Below, piece after piece: positions 48,664 to 56,558 of a stretch of 64,000 bases of DNA (position 1 is its first letter; every line of letters begins with the position of its first letter). A model generated the notes under the pieces. That model was not told the origin of the DNA, searched no databases, and worked only from the letters and a program-made list of their open reading frames with translations. This stretch comes from Lachnospiraceae bacterium (lineage in GTDB: Bacteria > Bacillota > Clostridia > Lachnospirales > Lachnospiraceae): assembly GCA_015057425.1 (NCBI GenBank), contig SVEL01000006.1, forward strand, positions 62,001 to 126,000. Reading direction: 5' to 3'. A program made the translations under genes and the position numbers.

Positions 48664-49431
48664 ATGAACTTATATTTTGAACTATTGAAGAAGCCAATAT
48701 TTTGTGTGGAAGATGTAAATGCATTTTATAATAATATAGAGAGTGCACGTTCTGCGATTAAGCGAATGATGAAGGAAAAGATGGTGGCTAAGATTCGAAA
48801 TAATATGTACACCTGCATTAGTGGGGAAACAGGAGCGCCTGTGGCAAATCGTTTTCAGATTGCCAGTCACATAACTCCTACTTCCTATGTGTCTCATCAT
48901 ACAGCTATGGAATATTATGGGATTACTGATCAGGTTTTTTATGATGTGTATGTTTCTTCTGAGACAGCTTTTCGTGAGTTTACATTTGATGGATATACCT
49001 ATCGATATGTGGCATCTAAGAGTTTGGAAGGAGTGGAGAAACCTGCTTTTAGTGGAGGGATTGCCATAACAAATATAGAACGTACAATTGTAGATTGCGT
49101 TAAGGATATGGATAAAATAGCCGGAATAGAAGAAGTTGTACAAAATATAGAGAGCATGGGACGGATGCAGGAAAAGAGAATATTAAAGTATCTGGAACTT
49201 TTTCAGAATCAGTTTTTGTATCAAAAGTTGGGATATTTATTATCTGAACGAAAGGAGCAGATGGGATTGTCAGATGCATTCTTTGACAACTGTAAAGAGA
49301 AGATAGGAAAGAGTAAACGCTATCTAACGCGCGACCAAGAGGGTGGACGATATGATGACGAGTGGAAACTGGTAGTGCCGGAAGGTTTACATGATATGAA
49401 GAATGGTGGGATGTTAGATGTCGACATATAA
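48664..49431 (+). CDS. abiEi: type IV toxin-antitoxin AbiEi family antitoxin
   Basis: N-terminal winged HTH region, SHITPTSYVSHHTAMEYYGITDQV, GGIAITNIERTIVDCV; overlaps the next gene by 14 nt. Confidence 0.85.
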   Translation: MNLYFELLKKPIFCVEDVNAFYNNIESARSAIKRMMKEKMVAKIRNNMYTCISGETGAPVANRFQIASHITPTSYVSHHTAMEYYGITDQVFYDVYVSSETAFREFTFDGYTYRYVASKSLEGVEKPAFSGGIAITNIERTIVDCVKDMDKIAGIEEVVQNIESMGRMQEKRILKYLELFQNQFLYQKLGYLLSERKEQMGLSDAFFDNCKEKIGKSKRYLTRDQEGGRYDDEWKLVVPEGLHDMKNGGMLDVDI

Positions 49432-50356
49432 TAAGACAGAAATAGGGCAGGTTGCACGGCAATATGGATTTGTAAGAGATACCTTTGAGAAGGTGTTGCG
49501 GTTAAAAGGGATTTTAAAATACTTAAATGAAGAAGAATACTTAAGAGAACATTTGCTTCTTAAGGGTGGGACTGCAATTAATCTGACGATTTTTGAACTA
49601 CCACGATTGTCTGTGGATATTGATATGGATTATACGCCAAATGATGCGAAAGAGGATATGCTAGTAGCAAGGGAAAAGATAACAGCTTTGATTAAGACAT
49701 ATATGGCTGGTGAGGGCTATCAACTGTCAGAGGGCTCTCGTTTTATGCATAGCCTGGATGCCTTTTACTATCAATATATCAATGCTGGTGGAAATAGGGA
49801 TATGATAAAAATAGAATTGAATTATTCTTTGCGGGCACACGTATTGGAGCCTGTATATAGACGGATTCTTCCGGAGGCATTTGATGACGGAATGATGATT
49901 CGGATGGTGGCACCCATGGAGATCTTTGCTGCAAAAGGAAATGCGCTTATAAATAGAGCAGCAGCAAGAGATTTGTACGATTGGGGAAATATGATGCAAG
50001 AAAAACTATTTGAGAAAGATAGAGATATGTTCCGGAAATGCTTTGCTTTTTATGCTACCATATCTGCAGAAACAGTTAATAGAAATTTTGATACATCCGC
50101 TATCGATTCTCTAAACTTTGATAGAATACGGAGGGATTTATTTCCGGTTCTTAATGAGAGGGATAATTTTAAATTGGGGGAAAGACAACAGCAGGCAAAA
50201 GATTATATCGATAGATTAATGCAACTTACAGAGCGAGAAGAGGAATATATGGATAGATTTATTAGTAAGGAATATATGCCGGAGTTATTATTTGATGATA
50301 AAGAGATTGTTGAACGAATACAGAGACATCCAATGGCATTGTGGAAGTGCCGGTAA
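49418..50356 (+). CDS. abiEii: AbiEii/AbiGii nucleotidyltransferase toxin
   Basis: LLKGGTAINLTIFELPRLSVDIDMDY nucleotidyltransferase motif; FAAKGNALINRAAARDLYDWGNM. Confidence 0.9.
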   Translation: MSTYNKTEIGQVARQYGFVRDTFEKVLRLKGILKYLNEEEYLREHLLLKGGTAINLTIFELPRLSVDIDMDYTPNDAKEDMLVAREKITALIKTYMAGEGYQLSEGSRFMHSLDAFYYQYINAGGNRDMIKIELNYSLRAHVLEPVYRRILPEAFDDGMMIRMVAPMEIFAAKGNALINRAAARDLYDWGNMMQEKLFEKDRDMFRKCFAFYATISAETVNRNFDTSAIDSLNFDRIRRDLFPVLNERDNFKLGERQQQAKDYIDRLMQLTEREEEYMDRFISKEYMPELLFDDKEIVERIQRHPMALWKCR

Positions 50357-50467
50357 AAATATTATTATTTGGCAGGTAATACTAAGCAAAGGGATGTGAG
50401 AGAATTATGCTACGATTAATGAATTACTGGTGCTTTTGAATTTAAAAACACATAATGCACGGATAAT

Positions 50468-50498
50468 CCATTTGTGTCACCAGTGGTGACACAAATGG
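50468..50498. repeat. 31-bp perfect palindrome
   Basis: ccatttgtgtcacca-g-tggtgacacaaatgg (15-bp arms). Confidence 0.95.
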
Positions 50499-50569
50499 AA
50501 TTTGCAAGTTGGGTGTCTCCACAATTTAAACTGTATCTGAGGCAGATGTATAAATATGGAAAATATTAA
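50477..50569 (+). pseudogene. remnant of a KilA-N-domain-like protein
   Basis: SPVVTQMEFASWVSPQFKLYLRQMYKYGKY* resembles the KilA-N segment FEFASWISVEFKLYLI; no start or upstream coding. Confidence 0.5.
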
Positions 50570-50684
50570 TGCAGTATTAATTGTGTATGGATTAAGTCAG
50601 AAATAGCGATTGATAAAGCTGAATAAGCTTGCGATGCATCAAATGTCTACTTTGGAAACGCAGACAACAACCGTATTAAAATAG

Positions 50685-50716
50685 TTCTAATTCCCCCAAA
50701 TTCGGGGGAATTAGAA
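50685..50716. repeat. strong stem-loop of unknown role
   Basis: ttctaattccccc-aaattc-gggggaattagaa, 13-bp perfect stem, no T tract. Confidence 0.8.
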
Positions 50717-50805
50717 TTATAGATATATTGATTCCCTGAATGAAGTGGATGCCGATAGAGAGTATGCTTTCCCAGGAATAAAGGGATTTAATAGCTACTT
50801 TTTTA
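50715..50805 (+). pseudogene. possible remnant of a YhcG/DUF1016 N-terminal segment
   Basis: NYRYIDSLNEVDADREYAFPGIKGFNSY; the FPGIKGF motif is typical of DUF1016 N-terminal domains. Confidence 0.35.
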
Positions 50806-50983
50806 AATCATGTTTCTTGCAAATATTATGCCATACAACGGGATTAAGTTTAAGATTTATTACTATTCTGCAACCGTTCTTGATATACTGGTAATGACTA
50901 CCTTTGCAACGGTCATAACAAAATCCATTCTTAATAAGTGTTCTTTTAGCTTCTCGGAATTTGATGTTCTGATTAATTTTCAT
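50795..50983 (-). CDS. hicA: HicA-like (YcfA) mRNA interferase toxin
   Basis: REAKRTLIKNGFCYDRCKGSHYQYIKNGCRIVINLKLNPVVWHNICKKHDL fits the short dsRBD-like HicA fold with the GSHY histidine. Confidence 0.75.
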   Translation of the reverse strand: MKINQNIKFREAKRTLIKNGFCYDRCKGSHYQYIKNGCRIVINLKLNPVVWHNICKKHDLKK

Positions 50984-51003
50984 AGCTAACCTCCTTTAAA
51001 TGC

Positions 51004-51150
51004 TTAATAACGAGATGTGAAATATTTAATACTTTCAATCAAATCTAACAATGCTTCAATTTCAGAATCGTCATCTAATGGGTTCCCGGTGTAATCATCG
51101 TATAAATTCTTTCTGACGAAAAATCTTTCGGAAAATAGTTTTTCTTGCAT
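51004..51150 (-). CDS. 48-aa acidic ORF upstream of hicA, candidate antitoxin or partner
   Basis: MQEKLFSERFFVRKNLYDDYTGNPLDDDSEIEALLDLIESIKYFTSRY*; stop is 20 nt before the hicA start, with aaaggagg RBS between. Confidence 0.5.
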   Translation of the reverse strand: MQEKLFSERFFVRKNLYDDYTGNPLDDDSEIEALLDLIESIKYFTSRY

Positions 51151-51301
51151 TTACTTGTGAAGAGCACCGCGACAGCCGTTAGGCATTCCAAGGAAAAATC
51201 CCCTACATTTAACAAAACTTTAACATTTCACAAAAAACTTATAAACAACTGCAGATTATAATACAAGCATAATAAAAAATCAAACAGTCGAGAGGAATAA
51301 A

Positions 51302-51691
51302 ATGGATAAGAATATAACTTTCAGCTATAACTATTCAGCAAAAGAAAATAAAGAACTGATGGAAATAAGAAAAAAATATCTTCCACAGAGTGAAAGTAAA
51401 ATGGAAGAGCTTAAAAGATTGGATGCCTATGTTCAAAATTCCGGAGTAGTAGAGTCTCTTTGTGCAGGTATAGGCGGGATAATGATATTTGGCATAGGAA
51501 TGTGCTTTGCTATGGAGGTAATAGGACAAGGAATATTTTTTATAATTTTCGGAATATTACTTGGCTTGATAGGAATGGCAGCTATGCTTATGGCTTATCC
51601 GATTCATCAAATGATATATAAGCATACAAAAGAAAAATATGCTGACAAAATCATTGCTCTCAGTGATACAATTATGAATAATAGCAAATAA
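51302..51691 (+). CDS. small two-TM hypothetical protein
   Basis: hydrophobic hairpin GIGGIMIFGIGMCFAMEVIGQGIFFIIFGILLGLIGMAAML. Confidence 0.6.
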   Translation: MDKNITFSYNYSAKENKELMEIRKKYLPQSESKMEELKRLDAYVQNSGVVESLCAGIGGIMIFGIGMCFAMEVIGQGIFFIIFGILLGLIGMAAMLMAYPIHQMIYKHTKEKYADKIIALSDTIMNNSK

Positions 51692-51696
51692 AACAA

Positions 51697-52356
51697 TTAT
51701 AATAATTCAAAATGATTTTTATAACTTTTTAATATGCCTTCTTTACGGAGCTTGCTGATTTCTACAGACATACCACTTCGGTCAACTTGCAGATAATCAG
51801 CAAGCTCTTGTCTGTCAAAAGGAATATCGAAACTGTTGCTGCCTTTCCTTTGCGCCTGAAGGGTTAAGTAAGCAAGAAGTTTTTCCCGTGTAGAATGTCT
51901 GGAAATTATCTCCAATTTTTGGTGAAATAATATGTTTTTATTAGCTAAATTTTTCATTAAATTGAAAATTAATTGTTGGTGAAAACTGCAGTGATTAGCG
52001 CAAGTATGCATTATATGGTGGCTGTCAATTAACATTATCTCACAAGGATCATTAGCTATAACTGAGACCGGAAGTGACTGAACACCGGCACAGGCAAAGG
52101 TTTCACCAAAAATATCAGCAGGTTCAATTTCTGACAAAATACTTCTGTTGCCGAAGTAATCTATCTGTATTATCTGCGCAGAACCGGATAACACTATGCC
52201 GATGTATTTTGCAGGTCGACCTTCTGCCATAATAGTGTATTTTTTGTCAAAGGTTTCTATCTTTGCCCCAAGACAGCTAAGCATTGTAATTAAATTATTG
52301 TCTTCTATATTTTCAAAAAGAGGGCATTTTTTTAAAATTTCAAAATATTTTTTCAT
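51697..52356 (-). CDS. Crp/Fnr family transcriptional regulator
   Basis: cNMP-binding-like domain; HTH FDIPFDRQELADYLQVDRSGMSVEISKLRKEGIL. Confidence 0.9.
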   Translation of the reverse strand: MKKYFEILKKCPLFENIEDNNLITMLSCLGAKIETFDKKYTIMAEGRPAKYIGIVLSGSAQIIQIDYFGNRSILSEIEPADIFGETFACAGVQSLPVSVIANDPCEIMLIDSHHIMHTCANHCSFHQQLIFNLMKNLANKNILFHQKLEIISRHSTREKLLAYLTLQAQRKGSNSFDIPFDRQELADYLQVDRSGMSVEISKLRKEGILKSYKNHFELL

Positions 52357-52369
52357 TTTTTCTCCTTTT

Positions 52370-52383
52370 GTTGAAAATTCAAC
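52370..52383. promoter_or_regulatory. candidate dyad operator for the divergent Crp/Fnr regulator
   Basis: gttgaa-aa-ttcaac palindrome in the divergent intergenic region just upstream of the regulator RBS. Confidence 0.4.
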
Positions 52384-52448
52384 ATACATATTATACCCAT
52401 TATACTATAATGAATTCGTAAAGGCAACGGATACTTAGAGGAGGAAAT

Positions 52449-53075
52449 GTGGTTAGAAAAATTATAAAGATAAACGAAGAAAAATGTAATGGCTGTGGAG
52501 CGTGTGCAGCTGCATGCCACGAAGGTGCTATTGAAATGATAGACGGAAAGGCAAGACTTACGAGGGAAGATTACTGCGATGGTCTCGGAGATTGTCTGCC
52601 GGCATGTCCGACAGATGCTATTACCTTTGAAGAACGCGAAGCACCGGCTTATGATGAAGAAGCTGTGCGTCAGGCGAAGCTTTCAAAGTTTAAAGAAAAG
52701 CTTCCTTGCGGAAGCAAGTTGTCACAGTGGCCGTGTCAGATTAAGCTTGTTCCTGTTAATGCACCTTATTTTGATGATGCTAATCTGCTTATTGCAGCAG
52801 ATTGTACAGCTTATGCTTATGGAAATTTCCATAATGATTTCATAAGCAATCACATTACGTTAATCGGATGTCCAAAGCTTGACGAAGGTGATTATGCTGA
52901 GAAGCTTACGCAGATTATTGCGGGAAACAATATTAAAAGTGTAAAAATCGTGCGAATGGAAGTTCCTTGTTGCGGTGGTATTGAAAATGCAGTGAAGAGA
53001 GCCCTGCAGGCAAGCGGAAAATTTATTCCATGGCAGGTTGTAACCATATCAACGGACGGAAATATTATTGAGTAG
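52449..53075 (+). CDS. 4Fe-4S binding ferredoxin-domain protein (GTG start)
   Basis: CNGCGACAAACHEGAIEMIDGKARLTREDYCDGLGDCLPACPTDAI. Confidence 0.88.
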   Translation: MVRKIIKINEEKCNGCGACAAACHEGAIEMIDGKARLTREDYCDGLGDCLPACPTDAITFEEREAPAYDEEAVRQAKLSKFKEKLPCGSKLSQWPCQIKLVPVNAPYFDDANLLIAADCTAYAYGNFHNDFISNHITLIGCPKLDEGDYAEKLTQIIAGNNIKSVKIVRMEVPCCGGIENAVKRALQASGKFIPWQVVTISTDGNIIE

Positions 53076-53085
53076 AGGTGACAAA

Positions 53086-54243
53086 ATGAGAATTACAGAT
53101 GATATCAAATACATTGGAGTTAATGATTACAAAATCGATTTATTTGAAGGACAGTACGCAGTACCGAATGGAATGTCTTACAATTCATATGCAATTATTG
53201 ATGAAAAAATTGCCATAATGGATTCGGTAGATGCAGGATTTACGGAACAGTGGCTTACCAATATTAAAGATGTTCTTAACGGAAGAACTCCGGATTATCT
53301 TATTGTGCAGCATATGGAACCGGATCATTCGGCTAATATTTTGAATTTTGCAAGAAATTATCCGGATGCAAGGATAGTTGCTACAGCTAAGGCTTTTCAA
53401 GTGATGAAGAATTTCTTTGGTACGGATTTTTCTAATAAACAGGTAGTAGTAGGCGAGGGAGATAAACTTTTATTAGGCAGCCACGAACTTACATTTGTTC
53501 TTGCTCCGATGGTACATTGGCCGGAAGTAATGGTGACATATGACAGTAAAGATAAAGTTTTATTTTCAGCAGATGGTTTTGGAAAGTTCGGTGCTATTGA
53601 TACGGATGAAGAATGGATTAATGAAGCAAGGCGTTATTATATCGGCATAGTAGGAAAGTATGGTATGCAGGTACAGAGCCTGTTAAAAAAAGCATCAGCT
53701 CTTGATATACAAAAGATTTGTCCCCTTCATGGTCCGGTTCTTGATGAAAATATAGGATATTATGTTAATTTGTATAACGTGTGGTCAACCTATGAACCGG
53801 AGGCGAAGGGTATAGTTATCGCATATACGTCGGTCTATGGAAATACAAGGAATGCTGTGATGGAACTTGCAGAAAGTCTTAGAAATAAGGGCAATCAGGA
53901 AGTGATTGTTTATGACCTTGCAAGATGTGACATGTCAGAGGCTGTTAGTGACGCATTTAGATATGATAAGCTTGTTCTTGCAACAACCACATATAACGGA
54001 AACATATTTCCATATATGCATGAGTTTATAACACATCTTAGCGAACATAATTATCAGAACAGAACCGTAGCATTTATGGAAAACGGAAGCTGGGCACCTG
54101 TTGCTGCAAAAGTTATGAAAGGCATGTTAGAAGGGTGCAAAAATCTTACTTATACAGAAACCACAGTAAAGATAGCAAGTGCAGTTAGTAGTGAAAACAG
54201 AAACGAATTAAGTATGCTTGCGGAAGAACTTTTGGGAAAGTAA
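53086..54243 (+). CDS. A-type flavoprotein / flavodiiron protein (FprA/ROO-like)
   Basis: VQHMEPDHSANI, LFSADGFGKFG and flavodoxin domain AYTSVYGNTRNAVMELAE. Confidence 0.93.
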   Translation: MRITDDIKYIGVNDYKIDLFEGQYAVPNGMSYNSYAIIDEKIAIMDSVDAGFTEQWLTNIKDVLNGRTPDYLIVQHMEPDHSANILNFARNYPDARIVATAKAFQVMKNFFGTDFSNKQVVVGEGDKLLLGSHELTFVLAPMVHWPEVMVTYDSKDKVLFSADGFGKFGAIDTDEEWINEARRYYIGIVGKYGMQVQSLLKKASALDIQKICPLHGPVLDENIGYYVNLYNVWSTYEPEAKGIVIAYTSVYGNTRNAVMELAESLRNKGNQEVIVYDLARCDMSEAVSDAFRYDKLVLATTTYNGNIFPYMHEFITHLSEHNYQNRTVAFMENGSWAPVAAKVMKGMLEGCKNLTYTETTVKIASAVSSENRNELSMLAEELLGK

Positions 54244-54292
54244 GTTTATTTGTAAGAGAAAAGAGTTAATATTTAGAATATAGCATATAAGT

Positions 54293-54325
54293 AAAGGCTG
54301 TTTGAAAATGCATCAAACAGCCTTT
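54293..54325. terminator. bidirectional terminator
   Basis: aaaggctgtttga-aaatgca-tcaaacagcctttt. Confidence 0.75.
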
Positions 54326-54356
54326 TGCATTGAAACTTTAAATTGTATTAATAATA

Positions 54357-54647
54357 TCATAACTCATAATCTATACATGCGCGTTCTGTTTTGACAGAAG
54401 CCACAAAATCTGCAAATTTCACATGAACATCAGCTGTCTGATATCCATTTAAATCATCGACTGTTTCAAAGTCAAATATAAGTGAAACGTCATAGTTGCT
54501 TGCAGGAGTATCTTTAGAATTTCTCACAGCTTCAAATCTTTTTATTTCCTTTAAAGCTTTCAGGCTTTCAGCTCGTTCTAAAAATTCTGCGATGTTGTTT
54601 TCTTTATTTTCTTCTTTAAGTTTAAACATACAAATGTGTCGTATCAT
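54357..54647 (-). CDS. Dabb family (stress-responsive alpha/beta barrel) protein
   Basis: MIRHICMFKLKEENKENNIAEFLERAESL...NYDVSLIFDFETVDDLNGYQTADVHVKFADFV. Confidence 0.85.
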   Translation of the reverse strand: MIRHICMFKLKEENKENNIAEFLERAESLKALKEIKRFEAVRNSKDTPASNYDVSLIFDFETVDDLNGYQTADVHVKFADFVASVKTERACIDYEL

Positions 54648-54681
54648 AATTTTGCCTCCTATGAATGTTTTTATATGATGA

Positions 54682-55044
54682 TTAAATAAATGCATCAAAA
54701 AGTAGTCCGATTGTAAATGAAAGAAGGTTGCACATAGCTGAAACAAGCAGGCATTTAGACAATCTTTCGTTTAAAATCAGATTATACAGCATCATTTCAA
54801 CGAAAACTACAATTAATTCAAGCAAAATGGTCGTTACTATTATTAATTCGTGGTTTTTAAATATGATGCTCATTAGGATTAACAGGATATTGACAAATGG
54901 ATTAGTTGCCACATTACATAACAGCCCGGTTTTTATCCAAAGTAATCGTTTTTTTAAGAAGAAATGCGGCACCATTTCAATGAAACATGTGGATAAAAGT
55001 GCAATTGTAAGTGTCAATATCAACCATATAACGAATGTTCCCAT
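54682..55044 (-). CDS. four-TM hypothetical membrane protein
   Basis: 120 aa hydrophobic; start overlaps the stop of the adjacent upstream gene. Confidence 0.6.
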   Translation of the reverse strand: MGTFVIWLILTLTIALLSTCFIEMVPHFFLKKRLLWIKTGLLCNVATNPFVNILLILMSIIFKNHELIIVTTILLELIVVFVEMMLYNLILNERLSKCLLVSAMCNLLSFTIGLLFDAFI

Positions 55045-55277
55045 TATTCTTCAAAATATTCTTCCTGCATATCAACAGAAGCGTCTCTGTTCTTTTTTGT
55101 TACAAGTGCGATAACAACAGCAGCAACTGCAACAGAACCGGAAAGTAACAAAAATACTACAAGCAGTATTACAATTGCCATTATACTTATGCCTAAAGAA
55201 GCTGCTTCGCCTTCGATAATTGAGGTAATTGTTTCAGGTGCATCAGGAAAAACAATATCAAAAAAATTAATTCCCAT
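55044..55277 (-). CDS. small single-TM hypothetical protein
   Basis: 77 aa, one TM, coupled to flanking genes. Confidence 0.6.
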   Translation of the reverse strand: MGINFFDIVFPDAPETITSIIEGEAASLGISIMAIVILLVVFLLLSGSVAVAAVVIALVTKKNRDASVDMQEEYFEE

Positions 55278-55280
55278 AGT

Positions 55281-56303
55281 TTAACATCCTTTCTTTAATG
55301 AAAATTTTATACAAAGTGCCGCAAGTATTGCTAATATTAAAACGATAATCTGATGTTCCCATAGTGTATCCGGTCGAATGAAAAATGCCGGAAGTGAGCC
55401 GGTAAATAAGGCAATTGTCGTAATTCCGAAAGAAAAACATGGATTTTTCGGAAGCTTTGAAACTAAAATTGCCACAGTGACCGGCATAGTCATACTGAAC
55501 AGTCCGATTCCGATTAATGATAAAATCATAAATGAATTGCCAAAGAGTAAAAATGGCAGGGATAATATGAGACTTATGAATGAAGTCTTTGTGTATCCTA
55601 TATAGTCGCAGAGGAGACCACCAACCATTTTTCCGAGCCCCATAAAACTAAAAAGGACAATGGCTTGCAGTGTGGTCTGATTCCAGTCCGTAGGAATGGC
55701 ATAGCCCATATATGAGCGGACGGCAACTGCAATAAATGCAAGTAGTATAACGATGACTGACGGAACAGATGAGGTTATGTTAAATATAACTAAATCATTT
55801 TTATCATCTGTATGATTTAGGGAAACCCATATGGTAAGTATCACTGAAATAGTTATAAATGCAAGAGGGACCAGAATGCTTATTCCGGATAATGCGGCCA
55901 ACTTACCGGCAATAACTCCGAAAGAACCACCGGAAACGTATATCCCGCAAGGACCGATTTTGCCGTTGCTTCCATGAAGAGTATGGTAAGCACCGCCGAC
56001 ATGAGCCAGTGCATTTCCTATTCCCAGTATAATAAGTGCCGGTATATCTGCAGGTACAATCAGTGCAGCAAGGACCAATATGCATCCTATGAGTCCGGAC
56101 TTCATCTTTGGAAAACAGTCATTCAACAATCCGATAAAATTTTGTGGAACAAATGCCAGTGCATCGTAGAACATAGCAAGATACCACCAAAGCGGATCGG
56201 AACTAAGTCTTGAAAATAAAAAGTAAAAGCACGCTGCATCTACCGAAAAATGCACAAATGCATATATGAAACCGCGTGTATATGCGGAAAGCTGTTTGCT
56301 CAT
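55281..56303 (-). CDS. MFS-like membrane transporter
   Basis: about 10-12 TM; GIGNALAHVGGAYHTLHGSNGKIGPCGIYVSGGSFGVIAGKL. Confidence 0.7.
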   Translation of the reverse strand: MSKQLSAYTRGFIYAFVHFSVDAACFYFLFSRLSSDPLWWYLAMFYDALAFVPQNFIGLLNDCFPKMKSGLIGCILVLAALIVPADIPALIILGIGNALAHVGGAYHTLHGSNGKIGPCGIYVSGGSFGVIAGKLAALSGISILVPLAFITISVILTIWVSLNHTDDKNDLVIFNITSSVPSVIVILLAFIAVAVRSYMGYAIPTDWNQTTLQAIVLFSFMGLGKMVGGLLCDYIGYTKTSFISLILSLPFLLFGNSFMILSLIGIGLFSMTMPVTVAILVSKLPKNPCFSFGITTIALFTGSLPAFFIRPDTLWEHQIIVLILAILAALCIKFSLKKGC

Positions 56304-56558
56304 ATGTAAATCCTCTGTATAGTTAAATTACATATGCAATTATAGCATTTTTATAATTAGAAGACAATGAGATAGTTGAAAAACTTCGATTCGCGAGAGC
56401 AGAAGAAGTTACCTTGTAAATTGAAGATACAAGGATATGGAAAAGGATATTGACGTTATGAAAAGTTCGTTTTATTATGGACTAAAGAGAATACAAGAAA
56501 ATATTTTATATTTTCTTGTTTAGAGGTGATATTAAAATTTAAAATAACGGAGGGAAAG

